Shown here: one piece after another, positions 19,996-28,502 of the stretch | Position numbering within the stretch: position 1 is the first letter of the stretch | How the letters are laid out: each line of letters begins with the position of its first letter | Assembly: GCF_017254845.1 (NCBI RefSeq) | Contig: NZ_JAFKCU010000003.1 | Span: forward strand, 861,432-925,431 | Length of the DNA: 64,000 bases | Direction: 5' to 3' | From: Algoriphagus pacificus | GTDB lineage: Bacteria; Bacteroidota; Bacteroidia; Cytophagales; Cyclobacteriaceae | The notes under the pieces: model-generated | Told to the model about the DNA's origin: nothing | Seen by the model: the letters and a program-made list of their open reading frames with translations, nothing else | Databases searched by the model: none | Program-made: the position numbers and the translations under genes

Positions 19996-20279
19996 TTACC
20001 AAATCAGAACTTCATTATCGGATCTGCGCGCATTTTCTCGGTACAGATTAAAGACAGCAGTAAACTCATGCGTGTTTCCAGGAAGGTTATATCCTCCACC
20101 AGTGGAAAACTCATACAAATAACCTATTCTCAGCCTTTTTGTCAAAACACCCAATTGGGCATTGGTCGCATAATTGATCCTGTTTCCTGCACCTATTCAT
20201 ACCCGGTCCATCAGCAATGCCTTGAGATTAAATTCCAGATTGTCCTTCAGGTCCTTTTGGCTTCTGTATAAAGTATTAA
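19996..20279 (-). pseudogene. C-terminal remnant of a PorP/SprF-type membrane protein
   Basis: Minus-strand reading gives LYRSQKDLKDNLEFNLKALL, MDRV, an in-frame TGA, then IGAGNRINYATNAQLG, RLRIGYLYEFSTGGGYN and a C-terminus ending LYRENARRSDNEVLIW. This is the C-terminal quarter of a PorP/SprF protein, the outer-membrane partner of type IX-secreted, gliding-type proteins. The TGA stands where relatives have Trp (TGG to TGA). The 5' part is missing exactly where the right 70-bp repeat begins, so the gene was cut by the same rearrangement. Confidence 0.75.
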
Positions 20280-20349
20280 AGAGCGCTGGTTTTATGCCGT
20301 AGTCTCTTGCCTCGTGTGACGGGATCATGCTTAATTGGCGGAAAAAGGA
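20280..20349 (+). repeat. 70-bp direct repeat, right copy
   Basis: Matches 9601-9670 at 68 of 70 positions and abuts the PorP remnant. The sequence left of it is unrelated to that left of the first copy, so similarity begins abruptly at AGAGCGCTGG. Confidence 0.9.
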
Positions 20350-20763
20350 TTGAAAGTAAATTCCATACTTACCTTTTACCTATTGATTTTATAAATGGAA
20401 AAAACTTTGAGTGAGGGTTTAGGAGACAAACTCTTTACAATAATCATCCGGTTTAAATAAATAAGCTTAGAACAAATGCTGGAAATTATAGCTGATAGGA
20501 CTTCAAAGAATCCAAAATGAAAAATCAATTCTTTATAAATATTTTCAAATGCTTATTTGACTCTCTTATAAGAGAAAACAAACCTATTTCAATTAGAAGT
20601 AACATATCATATAAATAGCTATATTTCATTAATAATCAATTAATTATAAAAAATATAATTCAGGTAAAATCTAGTATTTCAACTGAACAAACCTTAAATA
20701 TGAGTTGAAAATAGTAAGAGATAAATTATACAAATTTCAATAAGAAGACTTCCTCTATCAATC
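20350..20763. other. AT-rich gap downstream of the coupling protein gene
   Basis: About 410 bases with no supported ORF. No clear terminator, repeat or RNA was recognised. Confidence 0.4.
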
Positions 20764-22746
20764 TTAGCTAGACCGAATGATCATTCCCGCCAAAGCAGGA
20801 GTATCCAACATTCTTTCCAATTCCGAATCAACCAAAACAGCAATCTCCTCTTTTATCCTTCTGTAATTTTCCAAGACTTCGTCTTCTTGAAGCTTTCTGA
20901 CCCTAGGAATATCCTGAAAGCTTTTTACATCAGCTGCCAGTTTTTCATGATCATTGATGATTTCACAATGAAATGCTTTTAGCTCAATCTTTTCTTTAGG
21001 ATCATCTGCTACCATGCCTACAAATTGCCCAGAAGAAAGCTGGGCAATGGTTGCAGGTGGAACCGCTAGCTCCAACTGTTTAGAATGACTGAAAGAAGTA
21101 TCTCCTGAGTTGATGGACATGCTCTGCCTCTTTTGCATGATTTTACCGATTCGATCAGAAAGTTGCTTTGCTGTATCTCCTAAAACCTGACCTGACACTA
21201 TATTTCCAACTGTGTTCATGATTACTTCTGCCTGTTCCCTGCCATAATCCTTTTTCAATTGGCTGTAGTCCTGGACTCCTAACGTTGTGGCTACTTTATT
21301 TGATCTGGAAGTGGCAATCAGGCTATCAATCCCATTGAAATAAATGGTTGGGAATTCATCAAAAACCAGACTCGATTTGAGTTGGTTCTTTCTGTTGACC
21401 AATTTGGTGATTCTGGAAATATAGAGGGAAAGTACCGCTCCGTATACTTGCTGCTTTTGAGGGTTATTCCCCATACAGATGACTTTTGGGGCTTTCGGGT
21501 TATTGAGATCCAGGGTAAACTCAGAATGAGAAAGTACATAGTATAATTGCGGGGAAGATAACCTGGCCATCGTGATTTTTGCGCTGGCAATCTGACCTTC
21601 CAATTGTTCGGCTGCACCATGCAGGTAAGCTGATACAAAGGGATTGATCAATACCTCAATTTCAGGCTCCAATCGAAGAACTGAGAACAACTTGTCGTAA
21701 TCCATCTGCATCATTTCAATGACATGAGGCAGGCTGCAATATTTTCCTTTTCGGTATTTCTTTAAAAACCAGATCACTGCTGTCACAAAATTAATGGGGG
21801 ATTCCACAAAAAAATCTCCTTGCTTTCTGATCCATTCTCTGTTTAAACCCAGCATAATAGTCCTACTGGATTCAGAAGCATCTGTGATATCAAACATGGT
21901 AGATGGTTCCAAGGGGTTGCACCGGTGGCTACGTTCCAGGTCATCAAAATTAATGGTAAAGAATTCAGGCTTCACAGGGTACTTTGCTCCATGCTTCAAC
22001 AGGGAATTATAAGCAATTCGGGACAAGTCATCGTATTTGAAATCATAGATAAACATCGAGAAGCCTTTGCTGATGTGTTGGGTGATGATATGCCTGATCA
22101 CAAAATAGCTTTTTCCGGAACCCGGAGTTCCTGTCACTAAAATCGCACGAAAAGGATTGATGATATTTAGCCATCCCGGCTTTATTTTCTTATCCAAGCG
22201 ATAGCGTGTTGGCAGATTGATGGAAAACTCATTTTCAATCAAGCGATCTTCCTGAGGAAATGTCTCATTGAGGTAGTTAAAAATACCCTTATCCCATCCT
22301 CCCCATAGATATCGGGAAAGTCTCCCTCCTGCAATAAGTATTAGAAACCATCCTAAAAAAAGCAGGATCAAATAAGATGGAACAAGCAGATGTATAGGCA
22401 TCATGCGAACACTAATCCATTCGGCATAAAAATATAACAAGAGACCAGCTATCCCCTGCAGTCCAATCCAGCTCAATTTCAGATGAATTGATTTCTTACC
22501 CTTTGCCCCCAATAAGGAAATGAGCAACAAGCCCAATGAAAATAAGAGAGTCTTGCTTTTACTATCAAACAGCCCTGTTCTAACCAATAACTCTATGAAT
22601 TTATCAACCCATTCATGAGTCCAAGCTAATTGTGCAAAAAAATCATACCCTACTAAATAACCATGAATTGCCAGTGTTAATACAGAGGCTAATCTGGTAA
22701 AGTCCAGAATCTTTTTAAGGCCTTCTAAATTCTCTCCTGTGCCCAT
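20764..22746 (-). CDS. Conjugative coupling protein (TraG/MobC-type T4CP)
   Basis: 660 residues. Several N-terminal membrane helices (about 15-145), then a RecA-like ATPase: Walker A GTPGSGKS (206-213), Walker B region SSLVFDEFPTIYF and a downstream region GNIVSGQVLGDTAKQLSDRIG typical of VirD4/TraG coupling proteins. It links the relaxase-DNA complex to a type IV secretion channel. The stop overlaps the relaxase start by one base. Bacteroides elements call this gene mobC or traG; the symbol is left open because naming varies. Confidence 0.88.
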   Translation of the reverse strand: MGTGENLEGLKKILDFTRLASVLTLAIHGYLVGYDFFAQLAWTHEWVDKFIELLVRTGLFDSKSKTLLFSLGLLLISLLGAKGKKSIHLKLSWIGLQGIAGLLLYFYAEWISVRMMPIHLLVPSYLILLFLGWFLILIAGGRLSRYLWGGWDKGIFNYLNETFPQEDRLIENEFSINLPTRYRLDKKIKPGWLNIINPFRAILVTGTPGSGKSYFVIRHIITQHISKGFSMFIYDFKYDDLSRIAYNSLLKHGAKYPVKPEFFTINFDDLERSHRCNPLEPSTMFDITDASESSRTIMLGLNREWIRKQGDFFVESPINFVTAVIWFLKKYRKGKYCSLPHVIEMMQMDYDKLFSVLRLEPEIEVLINPFVSAYLHGAAEQLEGQIASAKITMARLSSPQLYYVLSHSEFTLDLNNPKAPKVICMGNNPQKQQVYGAVLSLYISRITKLVNRKNQLKSSLVFDEFPTIYFNGIDSLIATSRSNKVATTLGVQDYSQLKKDYGREQAEVIMNTVGNIVSGQVLGDTAKQLSDRIGKIMQKRQSMSINSGDTSFSHSKQLELAVPPATIAQLSSGQFVGMVADDPKEKIELKAFHCEIINDHEKLAADVKSFQDIPRVRKLQEDEVLENYRRIKEEIAVLVDSELERMLDTPALAGMIIRSS

Positions 22747-24035
22747 TACCCCTTAGTTTCACTGCTCCCACTATCTTTTCTTTTCCTTCGTTTCTTTTTC
22801 GGATAAACAGGTCCTTGATAAGGGGAATCAGAAATATCCCCCACATCGATAATCAAAGAATCTTGCAACAGCTCAGGTATTGGTGAAACTGAATCCAAAG
22901 CGGGGTGCTCCACCCTAACTGGTCTCTCCTTCTGATCAACTGAAGAAATGGTATCCTTCTTAGTAGCTAGGGATCCTCCTGCCAATCCAAACCTAGCTAC
23001 CAAGGCATTTGCCGCAAATACCTTCCCCAACTCAGAACCTTTGAAAACACAACCCGATTGATGATCGATATAAGTCACCCCATACAATCTACCACTAGCG
23101 TTATAAACCAAATGAATTGCAATCCTTTGTCGAAGCAGGTCTTTTATAAACTTCTCCAAAGCTTTGGGATCGGATGCTTTCTGATTTCCCAGAACTCCTT
23201 CTACGATTGCTGAAACCGCTTCCTTATTCAGTTTCTTTCGAGTCAAAGCCCGATTAAATCGTTTTTCCAAACGATCCAAGGTAGGTTTAGAATAAAAAGA
23301 ACTGGCTTTAATTGGCACTCCTCTTCTTTTGCGTTTGTCATCCAAAAAATGAAATACAAGTCCTCTGTTTTGGTAACGCAGCGATTCCTTTTCACCTCTA
23401 GATGCAGTGACGTGAAACAAAGCCAAAACAGCATTGAAATCTGTGAAAGAGGAAAAATAGTAATTGGCCAAGACATGATTGATCACGGAATTCAAGTATG
23501 CTTTTGTAGGGACTTCTCCATACTTAGGATCTATAAGAGATTTTAAGTCTGCCCCTGTGTAATGCTGTCCCTCTGCCCTGATCAATCCATATTTTACTTC
23601 CAGGAATTTTCTCGCTTCTTCAGATTTGGTTTTCCCCAAATTATGGGTTTCGATTCTCTTGCCATTGCGATCAATATTAGTCGTGACGATATGCACATGC
23701 GGATGGGCTGCATCGAGATGTTGATATATCAGGTAGGGTTGTGTTCCAAATCCAATCCCCTCCATGTAATCCCGAGTTATCTCCACCATCCTTGCTGAAG
23801 ACAACTTATCTCCTGGAGCGAAATTCAAAGAAAGGTGCAAGGTATTCGTGTGAGTCCTGCTGTTTCTCTGCTGTAGAGACTTGAACCTTTTGTATAGTTG
23901 TCCTTCGGTCATTCCACTCACTTCACCCAAGAACCCTTCCCCATGAATCAGATTTGCAAGCCCCTGCTCCCTTTTCAACTCATTGTATCGTAATACCCCC
24001 CTGACATTCTTCCCTGTCATAATTCTGACAACCAT
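22746..24035 (-). CDS. Relaxase/mobilisation nuclease (MobP-like, Bacteroides type)
   Basis: 429 residues. Relaxase domain with the metal-binding triad HPHVH (111-115) preceded by YLIYQHLDAA and a start motif MTGKNVRGVLRYNELK. The nicking tyrosine is probably in the N-terminal region, around Tyr17 or Tyr48. It nicks oriT and leads the strand into the recipient. The basic C-terminal tail (KKKRRKRKDSG) is typical. It overlaps the MobC-like gene upstream by 19 bases. Confidence 0.88.
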   Translation of the reverse strand: MVVRIMTGKNVRGVLRYNELKREQGLANLIHGEGFLGEVSGMTEGQLYKRFKSLQQRNSRTHTNTLHLSLNFAPGDKLSSARMVEITRDYMEGIGFGTQPYLIYQHLDAAHPHVHIVTTNIDRNGKRIETHNLGKTKSEEARKFLEVKYGLIRAEGQHYTGADLKSLIDPKYGEVPTKAYLNSVINHVLANYYFSSFTDFNAVLALFHVTASRGEKESLRYQNRGLVFHFLDDKRKRRGVPIKASSFYSKPTLDRLEKRFNRALTRKKLNKEAVSAIVEGVLGNQKASDPKALEKFIKDLLRQRIAIHLVYNASGRLYGVTYIDHQSGCVFKGSELGKVFAANALVARFGLAGGSLATKKDTISSVDQKERPVRVEHPALDSVSPIPELLQDSLIIDVGDISDSPYQGPVYPKKKRRKRKDSGSSETKG

Positions 24036-24439
24036 TTAGATTGGATTTTCGCCAAATTAGTTTCAAGCATTTTCATCTGATTCTTCACTGATTTCAATTG
24101 TTGGCTTAGCTTTTTACCCATCAAAATCTGATGCATGGCATTTTTGGAGCCATTAAAATTCTTGGTTACCTGATTGATATTGATCCCGATACGGTTGATT
24201 TCCTGATGTATAAGCACCAGTTCCTCCATCCAATCATCAAAAGAATGATCCTGATAACGGATCAATAACTTTTTGTTTTCCAAAATCTCGCGAACCAAGG
24301 AACTCATGGAATGATTATCAGAACTAGTCAAAAGCTCACAGAGTTGCTTGAAAGTCTTGGAAGAAACACGGGCTTCCACCCGATGGGGAAAGCCCTTGGA
24401 TTGATTTCCTTTGCTCAATTGTCCAGATTCCATAGCCAA
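24017..24439 (-). CDS. Relaxosome accessory protein (MobC family)
   Basis: 140 residues. N-terminal ribbon-helix-helix-like segment (HRVEARVSSKTFKQLCELL) and the MobC signature LVLIHQEINRIGININQVTKNFN. These proteins bind next to oriT and help the relaxase open DNA. Part of a tight operon with relaxase and coupling protein. Confidence 0.82.
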   Translation of the reverse strand: MAMESGQLSKGNQSKGFPHRVEARVSSKTFKQLCELLTSSDNHSMSSLVREILENKKLLIRYQDHSFDDWMEELVLIHQEINRIGININQVTKNFNGSKNAMHQILMGKKLSQQLKSVKNQMKMLETNLAKIQSKWLSEL

Positions 24440-24738
24440 TCAGAGGCCGCTGCTTTCCAATCCGTCACATCATTCCCTCGTTCATTTCTCCAATCCATAC
24501 TCTGGTAGTAGAAGTAAAAAACTTCTCCCTCTTCCACTGGATACCCTTTTTCACAAAAGAAATCCTTCACTTCTTCCATGCTGGGTCCAAGATGCCGATG
24601 CACCTGAAAATCAATTTGTGCCTGTAACATATCTCCCTGGTCTTGATGAGCAAACAAGGTGAAAAACAAGAGGATTTTTATTTCACATCCTTTTGATGAC
24701 TTGGTAAAAATTGACCAGAAACCAAAAACCAAATCCAA
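24415..24738 (-). CDS. Small protein of mobilisation operon, WKxAAxxWL motif
   Basis: Up to 107 residues; the start is uncertain and an ATG at 24630 (MLQAQIDFQVHRHLG) may be more real than 24738. The C-terminal motif FYFYYQSMDWRNERGNDVTDW followed by KAAASDWLW recalls the tail motif of small replication and DnaD-like proteins (WK..A..W). It overlaps the MobC-like gene by 25 bases, indicating translational coupling. Role unknown; perhaps relaxosome assembly or regulation. Confidence 0.6.
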   Translation of the reverse strand: MDLVFGFWSIFTKSSKGCEIKILLFFTLFAHQDQGDMLQAQIDFQVHRHLGPSMEEVKDFFCEKGYPVEEGEVFYFYYQSMDWRNERGNDVTDWKAAASDWLWNLDN

Positions 24739-25295
24739 CTCCTCAAAAAAATGGACCTAAAATCAAAAGTAAAAGTACGCAGGTCTCCAGATCCAACTTA
24801 AAAAACTATAAAACAGCGACTCCGGAGCAAGTTCGCAAGGTATTGTTGTAGACAATACTACATCTTGCTTACTGCACCACAGCGCAGTACTTTCCCCTTC
24901 AGGTCTAAAGCCAATAATTGGAACTATCCCAAGGCTTTCAAATAATCCTAATGTAAGCAGAAGTCTTAATCATTGAAAGCTGCCTTCTACCAATCCAATA
25001 TTGGTTTTCAATTTTCAAAACCCCATCGCTCTTAATTGTAGTAATTATAACAGGACTATTTCAACTCAAAGAAAGTCCTGAGTTCAAAAATCTTTTTAAC
25101 TATTTCCAGTTCTGAATTAAAAGGAATACACATTCACTAAAAAAAAATGATTTAAAAAAAAGATCCCAAAACCATTGTTCCGGGATCCATTTTTAAAAAT
25201 ATCAAGACAGATTCAATATGACCAAACCATTCCTATTCTTTAAAAACCAATTGCAGATAGGTTGCTCGGGAATATAATCCTTCTTCAAACAAGTT
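24739..25295. other. Intergenic region upstream of mobilisation operon
   Basis: About 560 bases with no supported gene. It carries the oriT candidate and presumably the operon promoter. Confidence 0.5.
24840..24889. other. Candidate origin of transfer (oriT)
   Basis: Two inverted repeats lie about 100 bases upstream of the mobilisation operon: GTATTGT-TGTAG-ACAATAC (24840-24858) and TACTGC (24870-24875) with GCAGTA (24884-24889). An inverted repeat next to a nick site before mobC/relaxase is the usual oriT layout. The nick itself cannot be seen. Confidence 0.45.
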
Positions 25296-26945
25296 CTAAT
25301 CATATTTAGGAACAACCTTGAATATGAATTCTATTTCTGATTCATCATGCCTACAAGTCGCAGAATAGGTTCGATTGGGATCCACTTCATTTGGCTTTAA
25401 TGAAAAAGTATCGTCATCAAAATCATCATTTGGACCAACATCATATTCAAGAATATCAACCCGAAATGCAATTTTATTGATCGGGTTACTTTCTTTCATA
25501 GGGAATGAGATGGATTTGTTCACGGAAACGTATCTATTTTCTTTTAAAACAAGCGGAGCGTTTTCTGATCCTTTTATAAAAGTCCAAAATGGGTTACGTA
25601 TTTTTGGCTCAACTTGATTCATCAAATTAATGTGATGGATTACGTTGGAATTAATTCTGTCTTCATCCATAATATCCTTTCCTTTTTTATCCAAGGCACG
25701 GATTCTAACAAACGCTTTTACTTGTTCATTGTCTCCCCCATCATCGTTTACCCTACAACTGATGCTGTCCCAAATCACCTGATACTTAGTTGGCACCGGA
25801 TGGCATTGCCTACTTTTGTAATCCACAAAAAGATGAGTTCCAACCATCTGATTGTCAATTGTACTTAAAGAATATGAAATAGGTACTTCATCATTTTTCG
25901 TATTAAAATATTCCTTAATTGAATCTCGGATACTTTTCGTTTCTGTCCCTAACAAAACAGGAGCAATCAAAGGCGTGCCCCCAATGGAAACAATCTGCAT
26001 GGAAACCTTTTGATCCTTTACCTTTTCCTTTATCCGCTCATTCAACTCTATTCCTACCGCCAAATAATCAGCGTATTGCTTTAGATCAATATCCATCCCC
26101 TGGTATGATTCATCACTTTCAAAAACAAAAAACAGCATCCTACCATATCCTACTGAATCAACATAAACCCAATTCGGGTTTACCAAAGCATTTGGTACAG
26201 CTCCATCTTTATCTGGATCATCCTCTTTTAAAAAGAAAAAATCATCAGGCTCATGCAGATCATTATTAACACTCATTCGATAATATTCCTGCTTTACTTC
26301 CAAGTAAAACTTATGGGTTTTTCGATTTGAATCAAAAGAGATTTTATGACTGCCTCCAAAACCAAGGTAATGTCCGCTCCCACTAAAATTTGTCAATAGA
26401 GATGAAAAAGAATCAAACTGACTGATTTTGCCAATTGTTAAGGCTATGTCGGGAAAATCTTTACTTCGAATCAATCTGTTGACTGCATCCCTGACATTCA
26501 GTTTTGTGGGATTCTCAACAATCGCTGTTGCTGTTTTAAAATGATGGCTATCAACCATGATTCCAATTGGTTTTCTTGCATAGGGCAAGGTATTCGCATT
26601 TCCAGCTACCAGGTCCTTTATATCATATACCCCTCCCAAAAATATTTTGGAAATAGCATAGTTATTTTCGACTAACTGATCAGAGCTGGCTGTTCCGGAC
26701 ATATGATTGATACTACATTGCCAACCGCTTAATTTTTCAGTTTCTTGAGATCCAGGAACAACATTGTATGATGGATCTAAATTCCTTTCATAAGTCATAA
26801 TTGCCTTATCAGTGGGACTAAAAATAACCTCTTTCGAAAAAAGACGATTAGACGGGAGTACTTTAAAATTAAACTTTGGTTTAACTTTCTTAAACTCCAT
26901 ACGGGAAGAAGGTTCCACTTTTTTAAAAATCATTTTTTTTGCCAT
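25296..26945 (-). CDS. Cholesterol-dependent cytolysin-like protein (CDC family)
   Basis: 549 residues. Sequence order follows the thiol-activated cytolysin fold: VENNYAISKIFLGGVYDIKD (about 92-111, the position of the TYPGAL region), PTKLNVRDAVNRLI (146-159), QEYYRMSVN (219-227), YVDSVGYGRMLFFVFES (261-277, the CDC SSVAYGR motif), VSIGGTP (319-325, the paired glycines), VPISYSL (354-360) and KYQVIWDSISCRV (387-399), then a beta-rich domain 4. The Trp-rich undecapeptide that gives classic CDCs their membrane loop is absent, as in CDC-like pore formers. No signal peptide is evident (MAKKMIFKKVEP). An AraC gene lies upstream on the same strand. Likely a pore-forming or pore-derived protein; target unknown. 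Confidence 0.78.
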   Translation of the reverse strand: MAKKMIFKKVEPSSRMEFKKVKPKFNFKVLPSNRLFSKEVIFSPTDKAIMTYERNLDPSYNVVPGSQETEKLSGWQCSINHMSGTASSDQLVENNYAISKIFLGGVYDIKDLVAGNANTLPYARKPIGIMVDSHHFKTATAIVENPTKLNVRDAVNRLIRSKDFPDIALTIGKISQFDSFSSLLTNFSGSGHYLGFGGSHKISFDSNRKTHKFYLEVKQEYYRMSVNNDLHEPDDFFFLKEDDPDKDGAVPNALVNPNWVYVDSVGYGRMLFFVFESDESYQGMDIDLKQYADYLAVGIELNERIKEKVKDQKVSMQIVSIGGTPLIAPVLLGTETKSIRDSIKEYFNTKNDEVPISYSLSTIDNQMVGTHLFVDYKSRQCHPVPTKYQVIWDSISCRVNDDGGDNEQVKAFVRIRALDKKGKDIMDEDRINSNVIHHINLMNQVEPKIRNPFWTFIKGSENAPLVLKENRYVSVNKSISFPMKESNPINKIAFRVDILEYDVGPNDDFDDDTFSLKPNEVDPNRTYSATCRHDESEIEFIFKVVPKYD

Positions 26946-27034
26946 TGTACTTTTATTTGATTTCCATAAAAGTACCAGTCGTTAAATATTAAAAAGGGTA
27001 TAAAAACGACATTCAAAAAAATCTTTTAAAAAGC

Positions 27035-27868
27035 CTAATACCTCAATTGTCCATGAATTAAAACAGAATTTTGAGAGACAACCTCTTTTAGTTTAGCCAA
27101 TTGTTTTCCTGTAAAAACTTTAAATTCCTTTTTTAAATGTCTCTGGTCATAATAATTACTCTTATATGCCAGATCTGTCCAATTCTCGTATTCTTTTCTT
27201 TCTACACTACTGTAGGCTTTAGAAAACCGAATTATTTTTTCATAAAGTTTAGGTCTCATTCCCAACCTCAGAAGACTCAATCTCTCAAATTGCCTCAAAC
27301 TCAGGTTACAAACTTTTGCTATTTCACAAATCCTTTTTGGGTTTGGATCCTTCCAGAGAGAATGCATTTGAGCATCCAGCTGATGTACTTTTAAGGATTT
27401 TGGCATGAGCTTAATCAAAAACTGAACGATTGCCTCTAAAATAATTTCCGGCTCACTAGTCAAGGCTAACTCCTTATTTAACCCAAGAATATCGTCTCCA
27501 AAAATTTCCGCCGCATCAAAACTTTGATCGACCATCAAAACCTGTGATATTGAGGTCAACCGATATAAAGCACCAGGTAAAAGACCAACTCTAACATGGG
27601 AATACGGGTTTTCTGAAAAAATAACGACTGGTGAAGTCTGGGGACCGACAACAACTGTTTGAGGCTGCGTTTCAGACTTATAAAAACCCTTTTTCAAGAC
27701 ACTCATATTTCCATTTAAATGAAAACAAAATCCCGTTTGCGGAGTGGGCGGATGATAATAGATAAACTTCTTTTTATCTGGTAACTCCTCATGCATATAC
27801 ATGATGCAACTTACAAGATCCTTTAATTCTTCGGGAATAGCTTTTTCAATGCACTTCATCTCAGACAC
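27035..27868 (-). CDS. AraC-family regulator
   Basis: 277 residues. The N-terminal ligand domain (YHPPTPQTGFCFHLNG ... ENPYSHVRVGLLPGAL) resembles the DUF6597 type found in Bacteroidota. The C-terminal double HTH includes RICEIAKVCNLSLRQFERL and NWTDLAYKSNYYDQRHLKKEF. 89 bases upstream of the cytolysin-like gene on the same strand, so it may control or be co-transcribed with it. Confidence 0.8.
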   Translation of the reverse strand: MSEMKCIEKAIPEELKDLVSCIMYMHEELPDKKKFIYYHPPTPQTGFCFHLNGNMSVLKKGFYKSETQPQTVVVGPQTSPVVIFSENPYSHVRVGLLPGALYRLTSISQVLMVDQSFDAAEIFGDDILGLNKELALTSEPEIILEAIVQFLIKLMPKSLKVHQLDAQMHSLWKDPNPKRICEIAKVCNLSLRQFERLSLLRLGMRPKLYEKIIRFSKAYSSVERKEYENWTDLAYKSNYYDQRHLKKEFKVFTGKQLAKLKEVVSQNSVLIHGQLRY

Positions 27869-28502
27869 CTATTAAAAAATAAACCATTTAATCTAATGAT
27901 TAACAGATGATTAAACAAGCCAATTAGATGAAAAATGAGCCAATCTAATTTTTGCTAGTTTTTTTCAAGCAGTTCAGATTTATTCTTTTCCCTGAACCCA
28001 GGTGTGTTATTAGAATTAAAATTATCCAGGTTTTGCACCTTTTTTTACAAACAGAACAAAATAATGAAGTAGAATTCCCAACTATGTCAAACAAATAAAA
28101 AAGAATGACTTTAACAAAATGAGTTTCTTACTTCCACAAAAAAATGGAACGACAGAAGAAGAATAAAAAGCTTTAATCAAGGGAATTCAAATACTGCTGA
28201 GAATTGGATAGTAATCTAACAAAGACTAAAAAATAATAGCCAAATCTATTATTCAGACCAATAAAAAGGAATTTAAAAATAAGTGACAAGCTAAAAAAGC
28301 CCCATCAAAAACTCGAGATCTCAGACATATTGCATTTATGAATCCAATAAATAACTCAAAGTCTTCCTAAAGTTTGCAAAGGTGAAATGACACTTAGTAT
28401 TTAACCCAAATTGCCTAATACTTATTTTTAAATTATAGCCATGGCAATTACTCTCAAGTTGAGTGTACTGCCTTTTCCCTATCTGTCATATCCAATTTTT
28501 CC
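27869..28502. other. Intergenic stretch, no gene seen
   Basis: About 630 AT-rich bases between the AraC gene's start and the pyruvate-kinase pseudogene's 3' end. No convincing ORF, hairpin or repeat was recognised. Confidence 0.45.
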
